Assembly (NCBI GenBank): GCA_947500435.1
Contig: CANMRV010000003.1
Coordinates: 603,271 to 667,270 of the forward strand
Source: an uncultured Flavobacteriaceae bacterium
GTDB lineage: Bacteria; Bacteroidota; Bacteroidia; Flavobacteriales; Flavobacteriaceae
Length of the DNA: 64,000 nucleotides
Direction: 5' to 3'
Part shown: in pieces, positions 17,521 to 27,118 of the stretch
Layout of the letters: each line of letters starts with the position of its first letter
Numbering within the stretch: the first letter of the stretch is position 1
Notes under the pieces: generated by a model
The model's database searches: none
Told to the model about the DNA's origin: nothing
What the model saw: the letters and a program-made list of their open reading frames with translations, nothing else
Translations under genes and position numbers: made by a program

Positions 17521-18423
17521 ATGAAAAGACTCCTTTACATACTCGTATTCTTTATCTCATATAACACCGTATTTGCCAAAATTCCTGAAACGGAAAAAAT
17601 GGCCTTAATAGACCTCTTTAAGAGTACCAAGGGTAATGATTGGACAAATTCTTGGGATTTATCCGAAGATGCTTCTACTTGGCAGGGTGTTGAAATAAAA
17701 GGCAACAAAGTAGTTTCTATCAACTTGATGAATAATAACTTGATAGGAATTTTACCAGAGTCAATAGGAGAGTTGAAAAACCTAAAAGTCCTGAACCTTG
17801 CTTTCAATACAATTCATGGAAAGCTTCCAAAAAGTATTGTTCAGTTGGAAGATTTAGTGGTGCTTCGATTAGGTAAAAACAAAATATCGGGAAGCATTCC
17901 GGACAAAATAGGTAATCTAAAGAAACTGGCTGTGCTTGATCTTTTTGCGAATAAGGTATCTGGAATACTCCCCAAAAGTCTTGGAAACTTAAAAAAGCTT
18001 AAAGTCATTTCAATTTCCGACAATAATATTACCGGTCGTATTCCAGAAAACATTGGAAACCTAAAGAACTTGGAGCGATTCGAAATTGCGGATAATAACA
18101 TTTATGGAGATGTGCCAGAACAGATAGGTTCGCTCTTAAATTTAAAAATGTTGGTTCTTTCTGAAAACAGACTTTCTGGGGAGTTTCCTGCACTTGTGTT
18201 TTCCTTACCAAACCTCAAGGTTCTTCAATTACAAAGAAATAGTTTTGATCAAGTTCATTTAAAAAATAGCATTCCGGTAGATTCTGATTTGGCATTGTTC
18301 GACTTTGATAATGGTACTAATACATTTGAAAGAAAAGACTTTAGGGATATCTATAACAGAAACGACACAAGAACGGTAGATACCAAGTTTGATGAAGACG
18401 AGGATGATAAAGACAATAAGTAA
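17521..18423 (+). CDS. Secreted plant-type leucine-rich-repeat protein (copy 1 of 3)
   Basis: 300 residues. Signal peptide LLYILVFFISYNTVFA, then an LRRNT-like cap (DLFKSTKGNDWTNSWDL) and about seven repeats of 24 residues with the plant-specific consensus LxxLxxLxLxxNxxxGxIPxxIGxL (LNLAFNTIHGKLPKSI, LDLFANKVSGILPKSL). The C-terminus ends in an acidic tail with DTKFDEDED. It is the first of three tandem paralogues. A role in surface protein or glycan binding is plausible but not shown. No T9SS C-terminal domain of normal length is present. Confidence 0.85.
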   Translation: MKRLLYILVFFISYNTVFAKIPETEKMALIDLFKSTKGNDWTNSWDLSEDASTWQGVEIKGNKVVSINLMNNNLIGILPESIGELKNLKVLNLAFNTIHGKLPKSIVQLEDLVVLRLGKNKISGSIPDKIGNLKKLAVLDLFANKVSGILPKSLGNLKKLKVISISDNNITGRIPENIGNLKNLERFEIADNNIYGDVPEQIGSLLNLKMLVLSENRLSGEFPALVFSLPNLKVLQLQRNSFDQVHLKNSIPVDSDLALFDFDNGTNTFERKDFRDIYNRNDTRTVDTKFDEDEDDKDNK

Positions 18424-18424
18424 A

Positions 18425-19336
18425 ATGAGTTCTAAAACTATACATATAAACCACATTTTACTTTAATTAGCGGTTTTTTAAGCCACTTTTAGACTTGCAC
18501 ATGCCCAAATCCCGGAGCAAGAGAGACAAGCCTTGCTCGACCTTTATGAGCAAACGGGTGGTGAAAATTGGGAGAACTCTTGGAATCTTGAGGAAAGTGT
18601 ATCAAACTGGAATGGAATCAAAATAAAGGAGGGCACTGTAGTAGCAATTGATTTATTCAATAATAATCTTGTCGGGGTTTTACCCGAAAGTATTGGGAAA
18701 TTAAAAAACCTGACACGTCTTAATATTGCTTTCAACGGTATTACAGGTGAACTACCAAAACAGTTGATTCAAATAACTGCGTTGAGGGTCTTGAAATTAG
18801 AAATGAACAGAATAAAGGGCGAAATACCGGAGGCAATAGGGCAGTTGGAGAATTTAGAAGAACTTACTGCATTTAATAACTTCTTGACAGGACATATTCC
18901 TGAGAGTTTGGGAGGTCTTGAAAACTTAAAAGTTTTGAATCTATCAAGTAACAATTTAAAAGGTCGGATTCCGAATTCTTTGGGAAGCTTGAGCAAATTG
19001 GAAAGTTTAGGACTTTTTGAAAACGCATTGGAAGGAACCATTCCTACGGAAATGGGTAAACTTTCAAACCTAAAAGAGATGGTATTGGCCAATAATCGAT
19101 TGGGCGGGGCAATTCCCATTGAATTTGGCCAACTAACTAGTCTAAGAATATTACAGATTCAGAATAACAGATTTGAGTCGTTTAACGGTTTGAAACAGAT
19201 GAATGTAAAAAAGCTTCTAGCCTTTGATCATGATGCAGGAACTGATTTTAATTTTGATTTTGACAACCCAAATAAAGATAATAAAACCCGAATGGCGGAC
19301 ACAAAATTCGAGGATGACGATATTGACAATAAGTAA
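18425..19336 (+). pseudogene. Plant-type LRR protein (copy 2), signal peptide broken by two stop codons
   Basis: The LRR body is intact from 18533 (about 267 residues; a TTG could serve as start) and matches copies 1 and 3. Upstream, in the same frame from ATG 18425, the sequence reads MSSKTIHINHILL-stop-LAVF-stop-ATFRLAHAQIPEQ. It would be a normal signal peptide if the two TAA codons (18464-18466, 18479-18481) were TTA, or equally if one T were gained near 18463 and one lost near 18490. As written, the product would lack export. A sequencing error in T-runs cannot be excluded. C-terminus: TRMADTKFEDDD. Confidence 0.7.
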
Positions 19337-19370
19337 GGAGGATTAGTAGTTCTTTTTTCTAGTTAGTAGT

Positions 19371-19434
19371 TTGGTTTTAGGGGGTGCGCGAGCATCCCCT
19401 AATTGGGTTTATACGATTTTTTATAAAAAATCGT
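19371..19434. other. Two inverted repeats in the LRR2-LRR3 gap
   Basis: TTAGGGGGTGC (19377-19387) pairs with GCATCCCCTAA (19392-19402), a stem-loop with one G-T pair that may be a weak terminator. Next comes a perfect 22-bp AT-rich palindrome at 19413-19434, ACGATTTTTTA and its exact reverse complement. The rest of the 236-bp gap shows nothing clear. Confidence 0.5.
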
Positions 19435-19572
19435 TGGAAATTATCAGAAAATGCGAAATCATACGTTAGGTAAATATCAAGTGTATGACATGTCCCCCTG
19501 AATATACTTGAATTTCTCAAAAATTATGCTCTATATAGTGGGAGACATGTATGAATGATAATATGTAGCTGT

Positions 19573-20481
19573 ATGAAACGAATCCTTTTCTGTCTTAACC
19601 TCATTTTAATTATTTTCTCTTTTTCTCTTGCAAATGCCCAAATTTCTAAAGGTGAGATGCAATCATTAACCGACTTGTACAATTCAACTTCCGGAGATAA
19701 ATGGACCTATTCTTGGGATTTGAATACAACGCCCGATAGTTGGCATGGTGTTACTATAAGAGATAATCATGTTGTTGCAGTGAATTTGCATAAAAATAAC
19801 CTTCAAGGGACTATTCCTGAAAGTATTAAAGAACTAAAACGAATTGAAGTTTTAAACTTAGCCTTTAACAAGTTAACAGGAGAGTTGCCTTTAGAAGTTG
19901 TTAAACTTGAGCAGTTGAGGGTTCTAAAACTTGAGATGAATCGATTGAAGGGGTCAATACCGAAATTAATAGGAAGCTTATCTAACTTACAAGAATTGGT
20001 TCTCTTTAATAATATGTTTGAAGGTTCTATTCCCGAGAGTATTGGGGAGGCAAGGAATTTAGAAGTTTTGAACCTGTCAAGTAATTTTTTAAAGGGTAGT
20101 ATGCCTATAACAATGGAAAATCTAACCAACCTAAAAAGCCTTGAGCTTTTTGGGAACAAACTTAGTGGTACAATAGAAGTTGATCTTGGAAAATTAAAAC
20201 AGCTTTCCCACCTTGTTCTTGCATATAATAATTTTGAAGGAGCCGCTCCAGAAGGATTAGAAAAGCTTGAGGGTCTCGAATTTGTGCAACTTCAAGGAAA
20301 TAAGTTTAACTCTTATGAGAATTTACAAGAGCTAAAGATGGACGGCTTAGCAACTTTTGATAGTGATAACATGAATTTAAATACCAAATACAACCCAGCA
20401 AGGTCAAACGCCAAGGGAGTCAATTCAAGGGAAACAAAAGAAACCAGAATGGCGGATACTAAATTTGAAAAAGAGAATTGA
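19573..20481 (+). CDS. Secreted plant-type leucine-rich-repeat protein (copy 3 of 3)
   Basis: 302 residues from ATG 19573, which starts the natural signal peptide MKRILFCLNLILIIFSFSLA followed by NAQ; the six upstream in-frame codons are ignored. LRRNT-like cap (DLYNSTSGDKWTYSWDL), then about seven plant-type LRRs (GTIPESIKELKRIEVLNLAFN, SNFLKGSMP). It ends with TRMADTKFEKEN, sharing the terminal motif TR-x-x-DTKF with the two upstream paralogues. The three-gene array probably arose by tandem duplication. Ligand unknown. Confidence 0.85.
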   Translation: MKRILFCLNLILIIFSFSLANAQISKGEMQSLTDLYNSTSGDKWTYSWDLNTTPDSWHGVTIRDNHVVAVNLHKNNLQGTIPESIKELKRIEVLNLAFNKLTGELPLEVVKLEQLRVLKLEMNRLKGSIPKLIGSLSNLQELVLFNNMFEGSIPESIGEARNLEVLNLSSNFLKGSMPITMENLTNLKSLELFGNKLSGTIEVDLGKLKQLSHLVLAYNNFEGAAPEGLEKLEGLEFVQLQGNKFNSYENLQELKMDGLATFDSDNMNLNTKYNPARSNAKGVNSRETKETRMADTKFEKEN

Positions 20482-20501
20482 TTAGAACAACAACTCTGAT
20501 T

Positions 20502-20533
20502 AAAAAAGGAAGCATGAAATGCTTCCTTTTTTA
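20502..20533 (+). terminator. Rho-independent terminator after LRR copy 3
   Basis: AAAAAAGGAAGCAT, GAA loop, ATGCTTCCTTTTTT: 14-bp arms, works on both strands. Confidence 0.9.
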
Positions 20534-20547
20534 TTTTCTATAAACCT

Positions 20548-20555
20548 TAACTTTG
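20548..20555 (+). promoter_or_regulatory. -7 box of the CPXCG protein
   Basis: TAACTTTG, 35 bases before ATG 20591. It lies after the preceding terminator, which supports 20591 rather than an upstream in-frame ATG inside the terminator. Confidence 0.55.
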
Positions 20556-20590
20556 TAAAGGTCAAAAGTTGTTTTCAAACTATTCCGAAT

Positions 20591-20773
20591 ATGCATGAAC
20601 ATTTCTTTCAATGTCCCTATTGCTGGGAAGAAATATCTATGCTTCTAGATCCTTCAGTAGCGACACAGACTTATGTTGAGGATTGCGAAGTGTGTTGCAA
20701 CCCCATACAAATAGCTCCGGAATTTCAAGAAAATGAGTTAATTGCTTTTGACGCTTCTGATATAGAACAATAG
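20591..20773 (+). CDS. CPXCG-motif cysteine-rich small protein
   Basis: 60 residues (MHEHFFQCPYCWEEISM...). Two CxxC pairs, CPYC at residues 8-11 and CEVC about 35 residues later, should bind one zinc. Length and motif match the CPXCG cysteine-rich family, of unknown function, widespread in bacteria. The open frame can be extended to 20519 but that ATG lies in the terminator stem of the previous gene, so the internal start is preferred. Confidence 0.8.
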   Translation: MHEHFFQCPYCWEEISMLLDPSVATQTYVEDCEVCCNPIQIAPEFQENELIAFDASDIEQ

Positions 20774-20791
20774 ATTAGTGAATACTCTATC

Positions 20792-21505
20792 TTAGTCCAT
20801 TACTTTGATTTTGCCACCAAAGACCTTGTCCCGTTCTAAATCTTTTGGATTGCCATAAATATAAATTGAGCCACCAGCCCTAACTTTGGCATTCATTTTA
20901 TCAGAGGCATGAACGCTCGCACTTCCTCCGGCTTGAACGGTTACCTTGGTTTCAACAGTCTTTAATTTATCATTGTAGACCTTACCACCAGAGTTGGCAA
21001 TAGCTTCTTGCTTGGTGACTTTGCCCGTTAAGGTGATTTCTGCTCCCGAGGTTGATTTGACCTCTAGGTTATCGATATCCACATTAAGGTCAACCGTTCC
21101 GCCTTCCTGTGCGGCAATTTTAACTTCATTTCCTTTTGCGGTATCTTCAGAAGAAATATTTGCACCTTCATTAGCATCGATAAAGGTGAGTATTTCCGAG
21201 TGATATACTTTTACGGTTACATTTCCTCCATCCATTTGATTGTCAAATTCCATCTTTACTTTTAAGGTTCCATTTTTTAATGAAATATTGACCTCGTCTT
21301 GGTCGTCTCCTGTAACCACAACTTTGTTTTTATCACTTTTGATAAGAATAGTTTCGATCCGGTCAAAAGCTTTTATTTCGTTAAATGTCTCCAATTCTTT
21401 GACAATTTCCCGTTGGGCAAATGCGTTAAAAGCTAAAAATAAGAAGACTAAGGTTGTAACATTATTTTTCATTGTTTTCATTTTGCGTTCTTGTATTGAT
21501 TTCAA
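20792..21505 (-). CDS. Head-GIN domain (DUF2807) secreted protein
   Basis: About 230 residues with a signal peptide ending in NAFAQ. The body is a repetitive right-handed beta-helix-like domain rich in short alternating strands (NKVVVTGDDQDEVNISLKNG, VKSTSGAEITLTGKV, VTVQAGGSASVHAS), characteristic of the head-GIN/DUF2807 adhesin-like family. Exported, probably periplasmic. The start could be 21505, 21481 or 21472; the -7 box TAAATTTG at 21533..21526 is compatible with all three. Confidence 0.85.
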   Translation of the reverse strand: MKSIQERKMKTMKNNVTTLVFLFLAFNAFAQREIVKELETFNEIKAFDRIETILIKSDKNKVVVTGDDQDEVNISLKNGTLKVKMEFDNQMDGGNVTVKVYHSEILTFIDANEGANISSEDTAKGNEVKIAAQEGGTVDLNVDIDNLEVKSTSGAEITLTGKVTKQEAIANSGGKVYNDKLKTVETKVTVQAGGSASVHASDKMNAKVRAGGSIYIYGNPKDLERDKVFGGKIKVMD

Positions 21506-21633
21506 GATAATATCATGAAGTGTACCAAATTTAAGATATTTTGATATAAATTCTGAGTTCTCAATAGTTTCCTTAAGTGAATTGGGAGCCTTAGTTTATT
21601 TTTTAATATTTTTAGAAAACTAGAATTCTAATA

Positions 21634-22665
21634 ATGAAATTGAAAAGAAACAATATTTATCAAATGACTTTCTTCGGATTGTTATTTTTAATGACATCCT
21701 GTAAATCTACTACTGGGGTTGTGGAAGGGGCAGAAACAGTCAAGCAAGAGGCAGAAACGAATATTAAAATTCAACAAGGTTATACAGAAACAGTGTCAGC
21801 AACAGATGTTTCTTTTGATATGATGGAAATTCCCGGAGGAGCTTTTTTAATGGGAAGTCCTGAAACAGAGGCAGAAAGAAAACCAGATGAAGGTCCACAA
21901 CGAGAAGTGTCTGTAGATGCTTTTTATATGGGAAAATATGAGGTCACCTGGGACGTCTTTGAGCTATTTTTCAAACAAAACAAAGAATTGTTCGTGAAAT
22001 TGGATGATGACCGAACCATGAAGATAGATGCCATTACCAGACCTAGCCCACCTTACGAAGACCCTTCCTATGGAATGGGGAAAGAGGATTTTCCAGCGGT
22101 AAGTATGTCTGCCTATTCAGCTTTGGTATTTTGCAAATGGTTGAGTACGGTAACCGGAAAGTTCTATCGCTTACCAACGGAAGCAGAATGGGAATATGCT
22201 GCCAGAGCAGGAAGTACAACTGCATATAGTTTTGGTGATGTTACTGCCATTGATGAGTATGCAGTACATTATAAAAATGCAAATGGAGTATACGCCAAGG
22301 TGGGTACAAAAAAACCAAATGATTGGGGATTATATGATATGCACGGCAATGCCGCCGAATGGACCTTAGATGAATACAAGGAGGATGCTTATACGACGTT
22401 AGATGCAAATAATCCGTGGAAAACTCCCACTGTAATTCACCCCAGGGTATATCGTGGCGGTTCTTGGGACGATGACCCGAAAACACTTCGTTCTGCCTCA
22501 AGATCGGCATCAAGTTTGAAGCTGCAGAAGAGAGATCCGCAGATTCCGAAAAGCTTCTGGTGGTTTACCGATTCGAATTTTGTCGGTTTCCGTTTGGTGA
22601 GCCCCAAAGTACAACCATCCGAGGAAGAACAGAAAAAATTCTGGCAAATCGTTTTGGATGAATAA
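21634..22665 (+). CDS. FGE/SUMF1-domain lipoprotein
   Basis: 343 residues. Lipoprotein signal (LLFLMTSC) then a formylglycine-generating-enzyme-like domain: MMEIPGGAFLMGSPE, EYEV-like MGKYEVTWDVF, YRLPTEAEWEYAARAG, LYDMHGNAAEWTLDEY and a terminal YRGGSWDD...NFVGFRLV. The domain is shared with GldK but is shorter and lacks its insertion. The cysteine pair of true FGEs is not visible near the C-terminus, so sulfatase maturation is not supported. It heads a run of five same-strand genes. Confidence 0.85.
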   Translation: MKLKRNNIYQMTFFGLLFLMTSCKSTTGVVEGAETVKQEAETNIKIQQGYTETVSATDVSFDMMEIPGGAFLMGSPETEAERKPDEGPQREVSVDAFYMGKYEVTWDVFELFFKQNKELFVKLDDDRTMKIDAITRPSPPYEDPSYGMGKEDFPAVSMSAYSALVFCKWLSTVTGKFYRLPTEAEWEYAARAGSTTAYSFGDVTAIDEYAVHYKNANGVYAKVGTKKPNDWGLYDMHGNAAEWTLDEYKEDAYTTLDANNPWKTPTVIHPRVYRGGSWDDDPKTLRSASRSASSLKLQKRDPQIPKSFWWFTDSNFVGFRLVSPKVQPSEEEQKKFWQIVLDE

Positions 22666-22677
22666 AAACTAGGTATC

Positions 22678-23211
22678 ATGAAAAAAATAGTACTGCTATT
22701 ACTCTTTTTAGGGTTTTCGATTTTTGCATTGGGCCAAGATTCATACAGTTTGTCATCAGAAAGCAAATTGACAATTGATGGAACTTCTACAGTCCATGAT
22801 TGGACGGTTACAGCCAACACTATAGACGGAGTATTGAGGGCAGAAGGGAACACCCCAAAAGAAATTGATTTTGAGGTTACTGTAGCTGACATCTTAAGTG
22901 AACGTGGCGCTACTATGGATAAAAAAATGCATGCCGCTTTACAAAAAGAATCTCACCCGAAAGTGATGTTTGCCCTGAATGAAGTTAAAAACGAATCTAC
23001 CCTAGTAGGTACCCTGAGCATTGCCGGAAAACAAAAGGATGTGGAAATAGTAGGGAAAATAAGCTCCGATGGCGATACGGTTAAAATATCGGGTGAATAT
23101 CATGTGCCGCTCAAAGATTTTGAAATAGAACCTCCAACGGCTATGTTTGGGCAAGTGGTTGTTGGGCCTGAGGTAACGGTGAAGTTCGATTTAGTGTTCG
23201 AAAAGGAATAA
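22678..23211 (+). CDS. YceI-family periplasmic lipid-binding-like protein
   Basis: 177 residues with a signal peptide ending FALGQD. The remainder carries YceI features: SKLTIDGTSTVHDWTV near the start, the long-short strand pattern of a lipocalin-like barrel, and HPKVMFALNEV. YceI proteins bind isoprenoid or other lipids in the periplasm. It is 12 bp after the FGE-like lipoprotein and probably cotranscribed. Confidence 0.9.
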   Translation: MKKIVLLLLFLGFSIFALGQDSYSLSSESKLTIDGTSTVHDWTVTANTIDGVLRAEGNTPKEIDFEVTVADILSERGATMDKKMHAALQKESHPKVMFALNEVKNESTLVGTLSIAGKQKDVEIVGKISSDGDTVKISGEYHVPLKDFEIEPPTAMFGQVVVGPEVTVKFDLVFEKE

Positions 23212-23246
23212 CGTTTGAAACATTCCTTTGGTCATATGGTTTTCTC

Positions 23247-23279
23247 TTTGATTTTGGTCTTATAAATTTAGTATCTTTA
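23247..23279 (+). promoter_or_regulatory. Promoter of the DUF1549/DUF1553 operon
   Basis: TTTG (23247-23250), 21-base spacer, TATCTTTA (23272-23279), 30 bases before ATG 23310. Confidence 0.6.
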
Positions 23280-23309
23280 AGACTGACCAAATTTATAGCC
23301 TAAGACCTT

Positions 23310-25652
23310 ATGAGGCAAAAACTCATCATAGCCATTATTCTTCTTGCTTTAACTGCACTTTTATGGGCATTTAAATCTGGTGTTTTTGAAAGCACTTCCG
23401 ATGATTATGTCACTATGAAGATGCCGGAGGTTGTTGATTATAATTTCCATATAAAACCTATTCTTTCTGATAATTGTTATACCTGCCATGGTCCTGACGC
23501 CAATAAGCGCAAAGCAGGTCTGCGACTTGATATTGCTGAGAATGCGTTTGCAGAGCTTCCAGAAAGTCCTGGAAAGTTTGCAATAGTTCAAGGTAAGCCA
23601 AACCAAAGCGAAATCTATTTGAACATCGTTTCTGATGATTCCAATGTAATGATGCCACCACCAGATTCACAGTTAAAGCTGAAACCGCATGAAAAGGAAC
23701 TAATCCAAAAATGGATTGAACAAGGTGGGAAGTTCGAAAAGCATTGGGCCTATATTCCTCCGATAAAAAAAGAGATTCCCACTACCGAAAATTTGGATTG
23801 GGGCAATAATGAGATTGATGGTTTTGTACTTGAAAAGCTAAAGGATAACAATTTAACGCCTTCCGAAAAAGCACCAACGAAGTCCTTGCTAAGGAGAATT
23901 AGTTTAGACTTAACTGGACTTCCTCCAAAACAGGAAGTAATAGACAGATTGTTAAAGAATGATTCGGTGGATATTATTCCCAAAGCAATAGATGAATTTT
24001 TGGCCTTGCCGGCATATGGTGAACGAATGACCCAGTCATGGCTAGACCTGGCGCGGTATGCTGATTCGCATGGATATCAAGATGATAGCTACCGAACAAT
24101 GTGGCCCTGGCGTGATTGGGTAATCCATGCGTTTAATAAAAACTTGCCCTATGATGAATTTTTGACGTGGCAATTGGCTGGAGATTTACTACCCAATGCT
24201 ACGAAGGAACAGGTATTGGCCACGGGTTTTAATCGAAATCATCCGATTACACAAGAAGGTGGGGTCATACAAGAAGAGTATCGCACGAATTATGTGTTGG
24301 ATCGGACAAATACTTTAGGCAAAGGAATTCTCGGACTTACCCTTGAATGTGCTCGTTGTCATGACCATAAGTATGACGCTATTTCACAAAAAAACTACTA
24401 TGAATTTTTCTCTTTTTTCAATTATGTGAATGAAAAAGGAATACAAATGGATGCCGTACAAGCAGCGAATCAAAAGTTCTTTGCAGATCCACCGTATATC
24501 GAGCTAACCAATAAAGAAACTCAAGGAGTGCTCGATTTTGTAAATCTCGAAAAAGGGAAGAAAATCAAAGTAATGGTCATGAATGACTCGGCTCCCAAAA
24601 CGACCTTTATCTTAAATCGGGGAGAATACGACCAGCCTACGGATTCCGTTATTCCAAATGCACCTGAGGTCATATATCCTTTTTCGGAAGAGTTGCCAAA
24701 AAACCGACTAGGTCTGGCAAAATGGGTGACTTCTAAAGAGAACCCATTGACTGCCCGGGTTTATGTAAATCGCTTATGGGGGATGTTATTTGGTCGAGGC
24801 TTGGTAGAAACTTCCGAGGATTTTGGTGTACAAGGTAGTCTTCCAACTCATCCTGAATTATTAGATTGGCTTGCGGTGGATTTTATGGAGCACAACTGGG
24901 ATACTAAATATCTCCTTAAAAAAATCATGCTTTCGGCCACCTATCAACAAAGCTCTGCCCTAAGACCCGAAATAAAAAAGGCCGACCCTGAGAATAAACT
25001 TTTGGCAAGAGCACCGCGCTTTCGTATGAGTGGAGAAATGATAAGAGATTATATATTAGCTACCAGCGGATTGTTGAATCCTGAAATTGGCGGACCGAGC
25101 GTGAAACCTTATCAGCCTCCAGGACTGTGGGAGGAAACCAATGCGGGAGGTAATCGAGGTGTTTTGACTACCTATGTTCCAGATACAGGAGAAAAACTGT
25201 ACCGGCGATCTCTTTATACGCTATGGAAACGAACTTTGCCTCCAGCAAGTATGAGCATTTTTGATGCTCCCACAAGAGATTTTTGTGAGGTTCGAAGACA
25301 AAAAACAAATACACCCTTGCAGGCGTTGGCTTTACAAAATGACATACAAGTTTTGGAAGCCGCTCGGGTCTTATCTCAACAAACCATTGCTGCTGGAATT
25401 GATGATAATTCCATTGTGAGAAACATTTTTGAACGTATTCTGGTTCGTTCACCCAAAGAGAACGAGTTATTAATGCTGAATGAGTATTACCATGATGAGC
25501 TCGAACAGTTTTCATTGAGTATAGAAGATGCCAAAGATTTAGCGTCCCTCGGCGAATATGAACAGTTAGATGTTGACCCATCCAAAACGGCTGCGTTGAT
25601 GCTCACAACACAAGTTATTTACAATCTCGACGAAACCATAACAAAAGAATAA
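23310..25652 (+). CDS. Planctomycete-type cytochrome c / DUF1549 / DUF1553 protein
   Basis: 780 residues. One N-terminal membrane anchor (LIIAIILLALTALLWAF), then a PSCyt1-type haem c site CYTCH (about residue 60) in the segment SDNCYTCHGPDANKRKAGLR, followed by DUF1549 (LRRISLDLTGLPP) and DUF1553 (NPLTARVYVNRLWGMLFGRGLV). The family is abundant in Planctomycetes and found in marine Bacteroidota. It likely acts in the periplasm as an electron-accepting partner of an unknown oxidation. The gene overlaps none and is followed after 2 bp by the DUF1501 gene, its usual partner. Confidence 0.9.
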   Translation: MRQKLIIAIILLALTALLWAFKSGVFESTSDDYVTMKMPEVVDYNFHIKPILSDNCYTCHGPDANKRKAGLRLDIAENAFAELPESPGKFAIVQGKPNQSEIYLNIVSDDSNVMMPPPDSQLKLKPHEKELIQKWIEQGGKFEKHWAYIPPIKKEIPTTENLDWGNNEIDGFVLEKLKDNNLTPSEKAPTKSLLRRISLDLTGLPPKQEVIDRLLKNDSVDIIPKAIDEFLALPAYGERMTQSWLDLARYADSHGYQDDSYRTMWPWRDWVIHAFNKNLPYDEFLTWQLAGDLLPNATKEQVLATGFNRNHPITQEGGVIQEEYRTNYVLDRTNTLGKGILGLTLECARCHDHKYDAISQKNYYEFFSFFNYVNEKGIQMDAVQAANQKFFADPPYIELTNKETQGVLDFVNLEKGKKIKVMVMNDSAPKTTFILNRGEYDQPTDSVIPNAPEVIYPFSEELPKNRLGLAKWVTSKENPLTARVYVNRLWGMLFGRGLVETSEDFGVQGSLPTHPELLDWLAVDFMEHNWDTKYLLKKIMLSATYQQSSALRPEIKKADPENKLLARAPRFRMSGEMIRDYILATSGLLNPEIGGPSVKPYQPPGLWEETNAGGNRGVLTTYVPDTGEKLYRRSLYTLWKRTLPPASMSIFDAPTRDFCEVRRQKTNTPLQALALQNDIQVLEAARVLSQQTIAAGIDDNSIVRNIFERILVRSPKENELLMLNEYYHDELEQFSLSIEDAKDLASLGEYEQLDVDPSKTAALMLTTQVIYNLDETITKE

Positions 25653-25654
25653 TT

Positions 25655-27115
25655 ATGGAAGAGGAAAAAAAGAAATCTGAAAATCCTTTAAAAGTAAATA
25701 GGCGACACTTTTTTTCGCAATTAAGTGTAGGTATTGGTTCATTGGCTCTAGGTTCTTTATTGATTCCTGATTTGTTCAAGGGGAATTCTGAAAGCCTACT
25801 AAGTCAGCCTTTAGGATTACCGCATTTCGCACCGAAGGCCAAACGGATTATTTACCTCTTTCAAGCGGGTGCACCTTCTCAACTGGAAACCTTCGATCAT
25901 AAACCGACCTTGAGGAAACGTATGGGAGAGGATCTACCGGAATCTATTAGAAATGGACAACGATTGACCGGAATGACATCCGGTCAGGATAAGTTTCCTT
26001 TAATGCCACCAAAAGTAGGTTTTCAGCAACATGGGGAAAGCCAAACATGGATAAGTGACTTTTTTCCGCATATCGCTAAAATCGCGGATGATATAACGGT
26101 AATCCGTAGTATGCATACTGAAGCGATTAATCATGACCCAGCGATTACCTTTTTTCAAACCGGAAGTCAAATATCAGGTCGCCCAAGCATGGGCTCATGG
26201 ATGAGTTATGGCCTTGGGAATGAAAACAAAAACCTTCCTTCTTTTGTGGTATTGACCTCAAGAGGAAAGGGAAATAGTCAGGGTTTATATTCAAAGCTTT
26301 GGTCAAGTGGCTTCCTAGATTCCAAACACCAAGGGGTTTTACTCCGTTCAGGAAAAGACCCGGTACTGTATTTGAATGATCCTGATGGAATCTCACGATC
26401 TGATAAAAGACATTTGTTAGACCATGTTTCATCACTTAACAAATTACATCATGTTGAGACTGGAGACGATGAAATTGAATCACGTATTGCACAATATGAG
26501 ATGGCATATCGTATGCAGATGTCAGTTCCTGATGTGATGGATATTTCAAAAGAACCACAATCGATTATTGATTTATATGGCGAGGATTGCCAAGTTCCCG
26601 GGACATATGCGGCCAATGCCTTGCAGGCCCGCAGATTGGCGGAAAATGGCGTTCGTTTTATTCAGCTGTACCACCAAGGTTGGGACCAACATGGAAATTT
26701 ACATAATGAGATGGCAGGTCAAGCTAAAGATGTTGACCAAGCTTCTGCAGCATTGGTCATGGACTTAAAACAGCGCGGCATGTTAGAAGATACTTTGGTC
26801 ATTTGGGGAGGCGAGTTTGGAAGAGGAAATTATGCCCAAGGAAAATTCGACCCAGAAAACTATGGTCGCGACCATCACCCAAGAGCCTTTAGTATCTGGA
26901 TGGCCGGTGGCGGCATCAAACCCGGACTCAATTATGGTCAGACCGATGAATTTGGATATAATGTTGTAGAAAACCCAGTCCATATCAATGATTTTCACGC
27001 CACTTTGATGCACCAAATGGGTATCGACCACGAACAACTGATCTATAAATACCAAGGGCGCCGTTTTCGTTTGACTGATGTGGCCGGTAACGTGGTTAAA
27101 GACTTACTTGCATAA
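25655..27115 (+). CDS. DUF1501 protein with Tat-like signal
   Basis: 486 residues. The N-terminus has a twin-arginine-like motif (VNRRHFFSQLSVG) and a hydrophobic core, so Tat export is likely. The rest matches DUF1501, an alkaline-phosphatase/sulfatase-like fold: IYLFQAGAPSQLETFDHKP, SMHTEAINHDPA, LVIWGGEFGR, DHHPRAFSIWMAGGGI. It is the standard partner of DUF1549/DUF1553 proteins and probably acts with it in the periplasm; the substrate is unknown. Confidence 0.9.
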   Translation: MEEEKKKSENPLKVNRRHFFSQLSVGIGSLALGSLLIPDLFKGNSESLLSQPLGLPHFAPKAKRIIYLFQAGAPSQLETFDHKPTLRKRMGEDLPESIRNGQRLTGMTSGQDKFPLMPPKVGFQQHGESQTWISDFFPHIAKIADDITVIRSMHTEAINHDPAITFFQTGSQISGRPSMGSWMSYGLGNENKNLPSFVVLTSRGKGNSQGLYSKLWSSGFLDSKHQGVLLRSGKDPVLYLNDPDGISRSDKRHLLDHVSSLNKLHHVETGDDEIESRIAQYEMAYRMQMSVPDVMDISKEPQSIIDLYGEDCQVPGTYAANALQARRLAENGVRFIQLYHQGWDQHGNLHNEMAGQAKDVDQASAALVMDLKQRGMLEDTLVIWGGEFGRGNYAQGKFDPENYGRDHHPRAFSIWMAGGGIKPGLNYGQTDEFGYNVVENPVHINDFHATLMHQMGIDHEQLIYKYQGRRFRLTDVAGNVVKDLLA

Positions 27116-27118
27116 TTT

